A stretch of DNA of 64,000 nt from Pirellulales bacterium (GCA_019745975.1 JAIESQ010000028.1:50476-114475); one strand, 5' to 3'; shown: positions 27,686-36,807, numbered from the stretch's first letter. Program-made: numbers and translations. The notes: generated from the sequence alone by a model not told the origin.

Positions 27686-29779
27686 ATGTTCTCCAGGCGA
27701 CGCGTAGTGCGAACGATCGGCGCGGCCGGCATGGGCCTGGCGCTGGGAGTTCAGGCCCTCGCGCAGTTGCCGGACTGGCCGGTCATCCCCACCGGGCGCA
27801 AGTCGGAACCTGTCGCGCGGACCGCACAGCTCCCCGCGACGCCGCATGCACCGGCAGGCTCGGCGGCACCAGCTTCGCCCGGCGCGCCTGGCCCCGCACC
27901 GCAGCGCGCCGCGGCGCCGACCGCCAAGCCGGCGCTGGTGCCGCTCTACACGCGGCAAGCGGTATTCGCGGTGCCGTTCCAGATCGATCGCCCCGCGCGG
28001 GGCACGCAAGCGGCTGGCAATGTGCAGTTGCATGTTTCGGAGGATAACGGTCAAAGCTGGCGGCTGTACGAGCAAGTCGCGCCGGGCGCGAGCAAGTTCA
28101 CCTTCCGCGCACCACACGATGGCGACTACCTGTTCTTCGTGCGCACCGTGAGCGCCGGCGGCCAGGCACAACCAGCCGGCGCGCCCGCCCCCGAGTTGCA
28201 CGTGGTCGTCGACACCTTGGCCCCGCGACTGGAGATCGAAGCCGAGCAATCGCCATCAGGCGAAGTCACTGTTCGCTGGCGGACGCTCGATCGCTATCTC
28301 AAGCCAGAGAGCCTTGTCCTGGAGTTTCAGAAATCGGTCGGTGGACCCTGGCAGCGCGTCACCGTGCCGGTCGAAGCCCAGCCACCGCGGCGGGTCGACA
28401 GTGGCGACACCACGTTCTGGCCCGGCGAGCTGGCGGGCAACCTGCTCATTCGCGCGCGGGTCGCCGATCAGGCGGGCAACCCCGCCGTCACCCAGGCGAC
28501 CCTCACGCCCGAAGTAAAGACGGCTCGCGCTTCGAGCACCTTGCAGGCGGCGGCGCGCAATTCGACGGACGCCGCGGGGGGGGGCGGCCTCGAACAAGTA
28601 CCGGCCGGCATCCCCGCCGAAGAAGCCTGGCATTCGCCCGACGACGCGCCGACCTCGGGCGCGGTTCGCTGGGGCGGCCAGACCGCCACGCACGAGCCGT
28701 TGTTCCATCGCCACGGTCCCGAGGAAGTGCCGACACCGCCGGCGATCGAGGAAGTCGAATCGCCGCTGGCTCCCGACCGGCGGCCACGCCCTGCCGGACA
28801 CGAGCTATCGTCCGAGGAAGCCCCTGCCGCGCATCCTTGGGACAATGGCGACGTGGAAGCGGTCCCGGGCGTCGAAGTAAGCCCCGAGCCAGGCGACGTG
28901 CCGCCAGTCGACAACCATTGGACCGGCGAGGCGTCGAACGCTCCCACAGGTGACGGCCCCGCCTGGCCCGTCGACAACCAGCTTCCGCCGCAGGCATCGC
29001 CCGACGGCGAGGTATTTGACGACAGTTCTTCATCAAGCGCATCACCTTCTGAAAATGTTCGGCCCGAGCAAAGCGCCAGCGGACGCAGCGAAGCGAGCAG
29101 CCCGGCTGATGGCGGGCTCGGTCTCGATCGCCTGCCGGCCGATGCCGCGCCGCGGTTTGTCAACACGCGCCGCTTCGATCTCGAATACGACGTCGAGGCC
29201 GTCGGCCCCAGCGGCCTGGCCAAAGTCGAGTTGTTTGTCACCGACGACGCCGGTCGCACCTGGCGCAGCTACGGTTTCGACGAGGATCAGCGCAGTCCCT
29301 TCTCGGTCGAAGTCACCCGCGAGGGGCTCTACGGTTTCGGACTGATCGTCGAAAGCGCCAACGGCCTGGCCGGCCTGCCGCCACGTGACGGCGACGTGCC
29401 CGAACTGTGGGTTGCCGTCGACCTGACGAAGCCGTTCGGGCGGATCGTGAGTGTCGAGCAAGGCGAGGGCGATCGGGCGGGCGAAGTCTTTATCCGTTGG
29501 GAAGCCAGCGACGCCCGCCTGGCCGAGCGCGGCATTCGCCTGGCGTTCAGCGAACGGGTCGACGGCCCTTGGACGACGTTCGCCAGCGGCTTGCCGAACA
29601 CCGGTCAATATGTATGGCGCGTCGATCGGCGCGTGCCCGACCGCGTTTACCTGCGGCTGGAAATTCGCGACGAAGCGGGGAACGTGCAGGCGGTCGACTC
29701 GCGCGATCCGTTGGCGCTCGACCGCGTGCGGCCGCAAGGGCATTTGCGCGGCGTGCGTCCCGCGACGGCCGGGCGGTAG
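27686..29779 (+). CDS. Secreted modular protein with duplicated beta-sandwich module
   Basis: 697 residues from the ATG at 27686 (RRRVVRTIGAAG, a possible twin-arginine signal). Two copies of a two-domain unit are seen. The first, about residues 95-275, has VQLHVSEDNGQSWRLYEQV, then LHVVVDTLAPRLEI. The second, about 490-695, has VELFVTDDAGRTWRSYGF, then LWVAVDLTKPFGRI. Between them is an acidic, Pro-rich low-complexity linker of about 200 residues. The units look like Ig-like or BNR-like extracellular beta domains. No catalytic motif is seen, so a surface or structural role is likely. Confidence 0.7.
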   Translation: MFSRRRVVRTIGAAGMGLALGVQALAQLPDWPVIPTGRKSEPVARTAQLPATPHAPAGSAAPASPGAPGPAPQRAAAPTAKPALVPLYTRQAVFAVPFQIDRPARGTQAAGNVQLHVSEDNGQSWRLYEQVAPGASKFTFRAPHDGDYLFFVRTVSAGGQAQPAGAPAPELHVVVDTLAPRLEIEAEQSPSGEVTVRWRTLDRYLKPESLVLEFQKSVGGPWQRVTVPVEAQPPRRVDSGDTTFWPGELAGNLLIRARVADQAGNPAVTQATLTPEVKTARASSTLQAAARNSTDAAGGGGLEQVPAGIPAEEAWHSPDDAPTSGAVRWGGQTATHEPLFHRHGPEEVPTPPAIEEVESPLAPDRRPRPAGHELSSEEAPAAHPWDNGDVEAVPGVEVSPEPGDVPPVDNHWTGEASNAPTGDGPAWPVDNQLPPQASPDGEVFDDSSSSSASPSENVRPEQSASGRSEASSPADGGLGLDRLPADAAPRFVNTRRFDLEYDVEAVGPSGLAKVELFVTDDAGRTWRSYGFDEDQRSPFSVEVTREGLYGFGLIVESANGLAGLPPRDGDVPELWVAVDLTKPFGRIVSVEQGEGDRAGEVFIRWEASDARLAERGIRLAFSERVDGPWTTFASGLPNTGQYVWRVDRRVPDRVYLRLEIRDEAGNVQAVDSRDPLALDRVRPQGHLRGVRPATAGR

Positions 29780-30544
29780 GCGGCGATTCTTAGCGTGGCG
29801 GCGCCGCGAGCTCGGTCCAGCGCGCCGACCACAATGGCTCTCCTTTCTACGGCGTCCCGTTCAACACTCTCGGAGGCAGGACGCTCTCAATCCCCACCTG
29901 GGGGTCCCCCAGAATAAAGTTGTCCGGGAATTTGCGTCCTAACCGTCCTAAGCGGCTGTCAAAAGTAGTTAAGTCGTTTCTTCACAACGAGTTTTTCTAG
30001 GACGCAAAATCTAAAACCGTTGCGTCCTCGATCGTCCTAAGGGGAGTTTTGCGTCCTAAGCGGCGGGCTTGATGCTGGGCATGGACCTCGCGCAAAGGCG
30101 CGAAGGCGCCAAGGACCAAAACTGTTCCTCCGCAGACCACGGCTCGGCGCGCAGGGCGAACGCAGCTCTCCGCTCCGACTCTGACAAACGATTCGTTGAA
30201 TCGCGAAGTCCCTGGAGGAGATGCGTGATGCGAGGCTGCAGGCTCCAGACCGCAGGCGGCAGGTACGATGTAGCGAGTTGTGCGTGGGCGCGCAGGCTGG
30301 CGCGCCAGGTTGGCGCGCCAGGTTACTCCCGTTTTGGCTAGTTTTCAGTGTTCGGTGTTCAGTTTTCAGGGGATGATCGCAGGCATGTCCACGACGAGCG
30401 TGGGCATGGCGCCCCTGCGTACCCGTTCTCAAGGCTCAGGACTCAAGCCTCGTGCCTATTACTGTACACATTTTTGTACATTTGTCAAGAGGTGAAAATG
30501 GCCAAGTTTGCCTACAAGAACCAATGTCGCTGGAGTTGCATTCG
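29780..30544. repeat. Repeat-rich spacer with CGTCCTAA motifs and palindromes
   Basis: No credible gene. CGTCCTAA is repeated several times between 29930 and 30065. AGGACGCAA (29999-30007) pairs perfectly with TTGCGTCCT (30020-30028) over a 12-base loop. A GCAAAGGCGCGAAGGCGCC block lies near 30090, and copies of TTCAGTGTTCGGTGTTCAG near 30340. A CATGCCCACG-family palindrome lies at 30383-30414. Confidence 0.6.
30383..30414 (-). repeat. CATGCCCACG-family palindromic repeat, copy 1
   Basis: Read on the minus strand it gives GGGCGCCATGCCCACGC, a short loop, then CGTGGACATGC. The same pattern recurs twice near 63,611-63,715. Confidence 0.6.
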
Positions 30545-31441
30545 ATGTTGATCACTAGAGTTACAAGTCGAGCGATGCGTCTCACATTTCTGGCGTTAGT
30601 GTCGGCGACTTTGAGTAGCGCGTGCCTGCAAGGCGCACGCACTGCCGAGCCGCTACCAGAACCCGATCCCGAGATTCAGCGCGAACTGAATCTTGCGTCG
30701 GAGCAGTTGGGCGAGATGGAAAGGGGCGCGCCAACCGAGAAGCTCGCGGCGGCGCTGGGTTCGCTCGCACCTTTACTAAAGCGAGACGGAGAATCGATCC
30801 TGCGACAGATGGTGCTCTTCTATCCGCAAGCGACTCAGAAGCAGCGATTTGCGCTGATGTTTATTCGAGACCTCCTCGTCCTGCCGTCTGGCGCCGAGCT
30901 TGGCGCCATTGCGCCCTTCGTCGACGCCGAGGACGAGAAACTGCGGTCTGTCGCGCTCGACATGCTCGCAGCGACTGCCCGTCGCGGCAGTTTGCTCGTT
31001 CCCAATCTGGAACCCTTTCTGTTGCACTTGTCTGGTCGCGGGCGAGACAAATCTAGCGAGCGCCTGATTCGCTTCATTTTCAAGCTTGATCCGTGTCAGG
31101 CGCTCGATGGCATGGAACGCTTTGGTTTTGTGCGCGTGCGCGGCGGTGACGCCGACGTCGCCCTAAGAGGCCACGTGATTGCCAATGGCATCTGGCTGGA
31201 CCGCGCCGATGTGTTCTTCAGAGACAAGGAAATTCACGCCAAGCTGCGCGAGGCCATGCCCCAAGTCGAACAAGCCCTGTTTGAGCTCGCTGGGAACGAT
31301 ACGTGGTGGGTGCGACTCTGTGCAGCGGAAGTGGTGCGCAAGTACGAGCGCTTCCGCACTGAGAAGGTCATGGAACGGTTGCGAGGCGACAAACACCAGG
31401 CGATTCTCGACGTGCTCGATGAAATACGCGCAGCCGGCTAG
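30545..31441 (+). CDS. Lipoprotein-like helical-repeat protein of unknown function
   Basis: 298 residues from the ATG at 30545, which has GGAG eight bases upstream; an ATG at 30575 is the alternative. A signal segment MRLTFLALVSATLSSAC has a lipobox-like LSSAC. The rest is helical with HEAT-like units (EKLRSVALDMLAATARRG, DTWWVRLCAAEVVRKYERF, DKHQAILDVLDEIRAAG). I do not recognise a family beyond HEAT/ARM-like repeats. It stands alone between repeat-rich spacers. Confidence 0.6.
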   Translation: MLITRVTSRAMRLTFLALVSATLSSACLQGARTAEPLPEPDPEIQRELNLASEQLGEMERGAPTEKLAAALGSLAPLLKRDGESILRQMVLFYPQATQKQRFALMFIRDLLVLPSGAELGAIAPFVDAEDEKLRSVALDMLAATARRGSLLVPNLEPFLLHLSGRGRDKSSERLIRFIFKLDPCQALDGMERFGFVRVRGGDADVALRGHVIANGIWLDRADVFFRDKEIHAKLREAMPQVEQALFELAGNDTWWVRLCAAEVVRKYERFRTEKVMERLRGDKHQAILDVLDEIRAAG

Positions 31442-31959
31442 TCTGTCCGCTGTGCCGCATGCGCCGGCTCGTTCAACGTTGTCGATACCCCTCACCGGTT
31501 CGACTTTGCTCGCCGCAGGCCGGCGGCTGCGCCACCACGCTCTCCCACGAAGGGAGACGGGAAGGCAAATTGGACAAGCCAGCGGTGGCAACCGAGGGCA
31601 ATCGCATCAAGCTTTGACGGCAAGGACTAGTGCTTGCACGGTCCTTGCCGCAAGTTTGATGCTCTGTCCACTTGTCGCGCGCTCGTCACCGCGAAAAATG
31701 GCGGGCGACGAAAGGCTGCAACAGGGTGAATCATTGAAAAAGCGAGCGGCCATTTTTTGCAGAAATCGACGTGGGACAAGTGTACGCCCACATGTTCTTC
31801 CAGCAGATGGGATGCTGGCACTAGTCCCAGCCCGCACATTGTGATGCGATTGCCCTTGGTGCCACCCGAGCACGGCAACTGGTGTGCTGCGCACACCCTA
31901 CAGAATCGCTCGTCGTGCCGTGGTGACGTCGTGGTTGACCCGTCGCCCGCGGGGCTGAG

Positions 31960-32034
31960 GGGGACAGGTACGTGTTTTCGGCCGGCACCCACTGCCGATA
32001 TCGAGCTCGCACGCCGAAAAATGTACCAGTCCCC
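31960..32034. repeat. Imperfect inverted repeat GGGGACAGGTAC type
   Basis: 31960-31982 begins GGGGACAGGTACGTG and ends TTCGGC. 32013-32034 is its near inverse complement (GCCGAAAAATGTACCAGTCC). The ends GCCGAAAA/TTTTCGGC pair; differences are at a few positions. Confidence 0.6.
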
Positions 32035-32135
32035 GGCGCACGCCCCCAGCTTGGCTTTCGCTGCACAGCAGGCTATTTTGGGCGCTGCGGTGGGAGCCGA
32101 ATTCCCGCGAGTTTTGCCGCCGCCGCACGCTAGCC

Positions 32136-32265
32136 CGGTTTATTCATGTTCGGCTGGTAGAAAGCGCCGTCGGTGTGCCACTGCTTCGCAGAAGCAGTGT
32201 AAGCGTTAAGTACAAACACTGCTTGCCGCAACGGCAAGCAGTGGCACACATCCATGAATAATCCG
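32136..32265. repeat. GTGCCACTGCT-family element, copy A, with outer inverted repeat
   Basis: Two hairpins in tandem: CACTGCTTC/GAAGCAGTG (32179-32199, loop GCA) and CACTGCTTGCCG/CGGCAAGCAGTG (32217-32243, loop CAA), both perfect. GTGTGCC (32173) and GGCACAC (ending 32249) close the unit. Outside it, CGGTTTATTCATG (32136-32148) and CATGAATAATCCG (32253-32265) pair at 12 of 13 positions. Confidence 0.8.
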
Positions 32266-32359
32266 TGCAGCCCGATCCGCTGTCCACGCTCGAACACCGC
32301 GCCGTGACCGAACCTGCCGCGGTTGCCGCGCCACTTTAGAGGGGGGAGAACCCGACGCC

Positions 32360-33259
32360 ATGGAACGACGCACGTTTCTGAAATCCACCGGGGCAGCCGC
32401 CGGTCTGTCGCTGCTGCCGACCTTCGCCCGCGCCGCCGACGACGACGCCGGGCAATCGCTGGCCCGCAAACGCTTGCTGATGTTCACGCGCAGCGCCGGC
32501 TTTCAGCATTCGGTGATCAACCGTAAGGATGTGCCGCTGGGGCACGCCGAGCGAATCTTGACCGAGCTAGGTCGCGGCGCGAACATCGAAGTGCTGGCGA
32601 CCAAGGACGGGCGGATTTTCGATTCGGCCGATTTCGATCAGTTCGACGGCTACTTCTTCTACACGACGGGAGATTTGACGCGCGACAATTCCGCCGACAA
32701 GAGCCCGCCGATGAGCGCGGCCGGCAAGGAGCGGTTCCTCAAGGCGGTGGCCGGCGGCAAGGGGCTGGTCGGCTCGCACTGCGCCAGCGACACGTTCCAC
32801 TCGCAGGGGCCGGCCCGCGAGAATCAGGCCACGCCCGATCCGTACATCGCGACGCTCGGCGGGGAGTTCATCAGCCACGGGGCCCAGCAGCGTGCCAAGC
32901 AGTTGGTCGCCGACGCCAAGTTCCCCGGCGCCGAAAAGCTCGGCGACGTCTTTGAGGTCGAGGAAGAGTGGTACGCCCTGAAGAACTTCGCGCCCAACCT
33001 GCACGTGGTGCTGGTAATGGAGACGGCGGGCATGGACGGGGGCGATTATCAGCGTCCCCCCTTCCCCTGCACGTGGGCGCGACAGCACGAACAGGGTCGC
33101 GTGTTCTACACTTCGTTAGGGCACCGCGAGGATGTGTGGACCAACGAAAAGTTCCATGCCTTGGTGTTGGGTGGCCTGAATTGGGCGCTGGGGCGCGTCG
33201 ACGCCGACGTGACGCCGAACCTCAACCAGGTCACGCCCGAGGCCAGCAAGCTGAGTTGA
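32360..33259 (+). CDS. ThuA-domain protein with twin-arginine signal
   Basis: 299 residues. The N-terminus ERRTFLKSTGAAAGLSLL is a typical planctomycete twin-arginine signal. The mature domain has LLMFTRSAGFQHSVI, FDQFDGYFFYTTGDL, GKGLVGSHCASDTFH and RVFYTSLGHREDVW, the ThuA (class I glutamine amidotransferase-like) pattern, with the HRED/GH end motif. ThuA proteins act in oligosaccharide metabolism. Cys in GSHCASD takes the nucleophile-elbow position. It is 28 bases before aroDE, probably by chance. Confidence 0.9.
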   Translation: MERRTFLKSTGAAAGLSLLPTFARAADDDAGQSLARKRLLMFTRSAGFQHSVINRKDVPLGHAERILTELGRGANIEVLATKDGRIFDSADFDQFDGYFFYTTGDLTRDNSADKSPPMSAAGKERFLKAVAGGKGLVGSHCASDTFHSQGPARENQATPDPYIATLGGEFISHGAQQRAKQLVADAKFPGAEKLGDVFEVEEEWYALKNFAPNLHVVLVMETAGMDGGDYQRPPFPCTWARQHEQGRVFYTSLGHREDVWTNEKFHALVLGGLNWALGRVDADVTPNLNQVTPEASKLS

Positions 33260-33287
33260 GGCGGCCCTGCGGCACGATTGACCTCGT

Positions 33288-34784
33288 ATGATCTGCGTTA
33301 GTATCGGTCGCGGCCGGCACCGGCACGTCATCGCCGAGCACAAGCACCTGGTGCAACAAGGCGCCGAGCTGGTCGAGCTGCGCCTCGACTACATCAGCGG
33401 CGTCGTCAACATCAAGCGGTTGCTGGCCGATCGCCCCAGCCCGGTCGTGATCACCTGCCGGCGCGAGCGCGACGGCGGCAAGTACACCGGCAGCGAAGAA
33501 GAACGATTGCTGCTGCTGCGGCAGGCGATCGTCGAAGGGGCCGACTACGTCGATCTCGAGGACGATATCGCCGCCAGCGTGCCGCGCTACGGCAAGACGA
33601 AGCGCGTCGTCAGCCTGCACGACTTCCGCGGCACGCCGGAGAACCTGCCGGAAATCCACGCCCGGCTCGCCTCGCTCGACGCCGACGTGGTCAAGATCTC
33701 GACGCTTGGGCAGCACACGCACGACAACGTGCGGATGCTGGAGATGATCGCCGCCAGCAAGCAGCCGACCGTGGGCATCTGCATGGGGGATATCGGCACG
33801 CCGTCGCGGATCTTGGCGGGGCGGTTCGGCGCGGCCTTCACCTACGCCACGTTTCATCACGAACGGGCGCTGGCCCCCGGGCAGCTCAGTTTTCAGCAGA
33901 TGTGCGAGATCTACAATTACAATCGGCTCAATCGCGAGACCGAGGTGTTCGGCGTGATCGGCGATCCGATTGGCCACTCGTACAGCCCGCTGGTTCATAA
34001 CGCGGCATTTCGGCACCTGGACATGAATCGGGTGTACGTGCCGTTCCGGGTGCCGGTGGCCGACCTGCCAGAGTTCATGAGCGACATTCCGCGGTGGGGG
34101 CTGCGCGGCCTGAGCGTGACGATTCCCCACAAGGAAGCGATCATGCGGCGGCTCAACAAGGTCGACGGCGCGGTACGCACGGTGGGCGCGGCCAACACGA
34201 TCGTGGTTTCCGACGACGGCCTGCTGATCGGCTACAACAGCGACTACCGCGCGGCGATGGAGAGCCTCGAAGAGGCGCTGGGCGGCATTCGCAACGATCA
34301 GAGCCCGCTGACGGGCAAGACGCTGTTGGTATTGGGGGCGGGGGGGGCGGCGCGGGCGGTGGCGTTTGGCGCCCATCGTCGCGGCGCGCACGTGATTATC
34401 GCCGGCCGCACGCTGGGGCGCGCCGAACAACTGGCCACGGCCGTCGGCGGGCGGGCCGTCGACTGGTCGAGTCGCCATGGTGTCGACGCCGACGTGCTGG
34501 TGAACTGCACGCCGGTCGGCATGCACCCCAACGTCGACGACACCCCGTTCGAAGAATACTACCTGCGCCCCTCGATGGTGGTGTTCGACACCGTCTATAA
34601 CCCCGAAAGCACGCTGCTGGTGAAAGACGCGCGCGAGCGGAGTTGCCGCGTGATCACCGGAGTGGATATGTTCGTGCGGCAGGCGGCCATCCAGTTTCAG
34701 CACTTCACCGGAGAGCCGGCTCCCACGGCGGTGATGCGAGACGCCCTGCGGCGAGCCATCGATCCGGTCAAACAACATTATTGA
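33288..34784 (+). CDS. aroDE: Bifunctional 3-dehydroquinate dehydratase / shikimate dehydrogenase
   Basis: 498 residues. Residues 1-220 are a type I dehydroquinase with catalytic His111 (SLHDFRGTP) and Schiff-base Lys136 (VVKISTL). Residues 225-498 are shikimate dehydrogenase with SYSPLVHN, catalytic Lys282 (IPHKEA) and Asp319 (GYNSDYRAA), and the NADP-binding LGAGGAARAV. It converts 3-dehydroquinate to shikimate. The same fusion is known from plants and from Rhodopirellula-type planctomycetes. The gene is 10 bases before aroK, so the two shikimate steps are co-transcribed. Confidence 0.95.
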   Translation: MICVSIGRGRHRHVIAEHKHLVQQGAELVELRLDYISGVVNIKRLLADRPSPVVITCRRERDGGKYTGSEEERLLLLRQAIVEGADYVDLEDDIAASVPRYGKTKRVVSLHDFRGTPENLPEIHARLASLDADVVKISTLGQHTHDNVRMLEMIAASKQPTVGICMGDIGTPSRILAGRFGAAFTYATFHHERALAPGQLSFQQMCEIYNYNRLNRETEVFGVIGDPIGHSYSPLVHNAAFRHLDMNRVYVPFRVPVADLPEFMSDIPRWGLRGLSVTIPHKEAIMRRLNKVDGAVRTVGAANTIVVSDDGLLIGYNSDYRAAMESLEEALGGIRNDQSPLTGKTLLVLGAGGAARAVAFGAHRRGAHVIIAGRTLGRAEQLATAVGGRAVDWSSRHGVDADVLVNCTPVGMHPNVDDTPFEEYYLRPSMVVFDTVYNPESTLLVKDARERSCRVITGVDMFVRQAAIQFQHFTGEPAPTAVMRDALRRAIDPVKQHY

Positions 34785-34794
34785 TAGCCTGTGC

Positions 34795-35334
34795 ATGAAT
34801 CTCGTGCTCATCGGCTACCGTGGGACCGGCAAAAGCACCGTCGCGCGGCGCGTGGCCCTAGCGCTCGACTGGGATTGGATTGATACCGACGTCGAGCTCG
34901 AGCTGCGAGCCGGCCGCACCATCGCCGCGATCTTTGCCGACGAAGGGGAGCCGGCGTTTCGCGACCTCGAATCGCAAGTGCTTGCCGACCTGGCCGCCCG
35001 CGATCGAACCGTGATCGCCGCCGGCGGGGGAGTTGTCCTGCGACCGGACAACCGCGCGGTACTACGCACGCTGGGGCGCGTCGCCTGGCTGCGGGCCGAT
35101 GCCGACACGATCGCCCAGCGCCTGGCGGCTGATGAAACCACGCGCGACCGCCGCCCGAACCTCACCGTCGCTGGCGGGCGTGAGGAGATCGAACAACTCT
35201 TGGCCGTGCGCGAACCGCTCTATGCTGAGTGCGCCGACGTGACTGTCGAGACCTCCGGCGGCACGCCCGACGAGATTGCCGCCGAGGTGCTCGCCCGCGT
35301 GCGACCGATGCTGTCGCCAGAAAGCCGCCCATGA
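34795..35334 (+). CDS. aroK: Shikimate kinase
   Basis: 179 residues. Walker A GYRGTGKST (7-15), shikimate-binding DTDVELE and FRDLE, the AAGGGVVL motif and the lid arginines (TTRDRRPNL) are present. It phosphorylates shikimate, the next step after AroDE. The stop overlaps the start of the following prepilin-peptidase-like gene (ATGA). Confidence 0.95.
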   Translation: MNLVLIGYRGTGKSTVARRVALALDWDWIDTDVELELRAGRTIAAIFADEGEPAFRDLESQVLADLAARDRTVIAAGGGVVLRPDNRAVLRTLGRVAWLRADADTIAQRLAADETTRDRRPNLTVAGGREEIEQLLAVREPLYAECADVTVETSGGTPDEIAAEVLARVRPMLSPESRP

Positions 35335-36620
35335 ACGCCTTTGCCGGATTGAGGCTCGAGCTGCGCATGGCCGCACTCTTCATCATCGGCCTGTTGGCGG
35401 GCGCGGCGGTGAACTGGTTCGTCGATCGGTTGCGCTTCGAACCGACGGCGGTCAGCCCCTGGTCGCGGCCGCCCGAGGGATTGCGCCGCCGACGGCGCCA
35501 TCGGCTGCCGCTCGTCGGGTGGCTGGCGCGTCGCCACGAAGCGCCGCACTACGGCGAGCTTTTCTGGCTGCGCCCGCTGCTGGTCGAATTGTCGCTGGCG
35601 CTGGTCCTCCCTTGGCTTTATTGGTTTGAGGTCGTCGAGGCGGGGTTGCTTCCGGCTGGCTTCGCTCCTCCGGCCGATGGAGCGATTAACACTCAATTGG
35701 TCGAGTGGCTGCAAGCGTGTTTTGTCAGCCACGCGATCTTGCTGGTGCTGATGCTCGTGGCGGCGCTGGTCGATCTCGACGACAAGATCATTCCTGACCT
35801 GATTACTGTGCCGGGGACGCTCCTGGGGTTGTTGCTCGCTGCGCTGTGGCCGGCGTGCTTGCTCCCCGAGGTGATCTGGAACGGCGGTGGCGCGCCGCAC
35901 GTAACCTTTGTCACGCTCGCCAGCCCGAACGCGCCGCCGGTGGAGCTCGGTCCGCGCCCCGCGCAAGCAGGGCTGTGGTTGGCGCTGGGTTGCTTCGCGA
36001 TCTGGTGCGGCGGATTGTTGCCGCGCCCCTGGCGGTCGCGGCACGGTTGGCGCCGTGCGGCGGCGCTGCTCGTGGCGCGAGTCGCGCGCGAGCCGTCGAG
36101 TCTGGTGATTGGCGCGGTGGCGGTGCTGGGAACGCTTGGCATTTCGCTGGTTTGGTGGCGCGGCGGCGACAGTTGGGTCGGCCTGTTGACTGCCCTGGTC
36201 GGCATGGCGGCCGCGGGCGGAATCGTCTGGCTTGTGCGCCGCGCTGGCACCTTGGCGCTGGGGCGCGAAGCGATGGGCTTCGGCGACGTCACGCTGATGG
36301 CCATGATCGGCAGCTTTCTCGGCTGGCAAGCCGGCTTGTTGATCTTCTTCGTGGCGCCGTTCTGGGGATTGGCGTCGGTCGTGCTGATGGCGATCGGGCG
36401 GGCGCTGCGGCGAAGCGGCGCGTTCGATCCCGAGATTCCCTACGGGCCGTTCCTTTGCCTGGGGGCGGCGACGGTCACGGTCCGCTGGGCTCCCTGGTGG
36501 GATTGGGCGCAAGTGCTCTTCGGCTTGGGATGGCTCGTGCCCACGATGGTGCTGGTGGCGCTGGGGTTGTTGACGTTGATGCTGGCCGCTTGGCGCGGGC
36601 TGGCAGGGCGGCGCGCATGA
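35331..36620 (+). CDS. Prepilin peptidase (A24)-like membrane protein, enlarged
   Basis: 429 residues, ATG overlapping the aroK stop. The two catalytic aspartates of type IV prepilin peptidases are seen: Asp148 in LVDLDDKIIPD and Asp319 in GFGDVTLM. The N-terminal segment (RLPLVGWLARRHEAPHYGELF) is like the normal substrate-recognition domain but lacks the two CxxC pairs. About 130 extra residues separate the two aspartates. Length is well above the usual 250-290. It cleaves type IV pilin-like leaders; the Cys-less domain may not methylate. Coupling to shikimate genes looks like a chance operon. Confidence 0.85.
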   Translation: MNAFAGLRLELRMAALFIIGLLAGAAVNWFVDRLRFEPTAVSPWSRPPEGLRRRRRHRLPLVGWLARRHEAPHYGELFWLRPLLVELSLALVLPWLYWFEVVEAGLLPAGFAPPADGAINTQLVEWLQACFVSHAILLVLMLVAALVDLDDKIIPDLITVPGTLLGLLLAALWPACLLPEVIWNGGGAPHVTFVTLASPNAPPVELGPRPAQAGLWLALGCFAIWCGGLLPRPWRSRHGWRRAAALLVARVAREPSSLVIGAVAVLGTLGISLVWWRGGDSWVGLLTALVGMAAAGGIVWLVRRAGTLALGREAMGFGDVTLMAMIGSFLGWQAGLLIFFVAPFWGLASVVLMAIGRALRRSGAFDPEIPYGPFLCLGAATVTVRWAPWWDWAQVLFGLGWLVPTMVLVALGLLTLMLAAWRGLAGRRA

Positions 36621-36681
36621 GCGAGCTCAATGTTCATGACGTAGAGTTGTAAGGATCCAGGGAAGGTCGTCGGTGGCTTGA

Positions 36682-36807
36682 AGCAGTTTCAAAACCTTGT
36701 TTGGGTGCCACTGCTGGCTTGCCCAGCAGTGAATGGCTGGACACGGCACTGCTAGACGAGCTAGCAGTGGCACCCTGCGTCGGTTCAATACTGGTTTTGA
36801 AACTGCT
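36682..36807. repeat. GTGCCACTGCT-family element, copy B, with 15-base outer inverted repeats
   Basis: Outer arms AGCAGTTTCAAAACC (36682-36696) and GGTTTTGAAACTGCT (36793-36807) are perfect inverse complements. Inside lie GGGTGCCACTGCTGG, its partner CCAGCAGTG (36723-36731), a second CACTGCTAG/CTAGCAGTG hairpin, and GGCACCC ending at 36775. The nested arrangement is like a miniature mobile element. Confidence 0.8.

Larger units (their letters stand above)
31442..32359. repeat. Repeat-rich spacer without a credible gene
   Basis: Short open frames here lack recognisable domains. The spacer holds a copy of GGTGTGCTGCGCACACCC (31881-31898) shared with 61,062, an imperfect inverted repeat at 31960-32034, and a composite palindrome at 32136-32265. 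Confidence 0.55.

Noticed and set aside
30000..30500. CRISPR-like array
   Set aside because: Repeat units are short and irregularly spaced, without uniform spacers.
31179..31844. 221-codon plus-strand open frame
   Set aside because: Overlaps the helical-repeat protein gene in another frame and continues into repeat sequence.
33231..34811. 526-codon open frame on the minus strand
   Set aside because: Antisense to aroDE, which has all catalytic residues.
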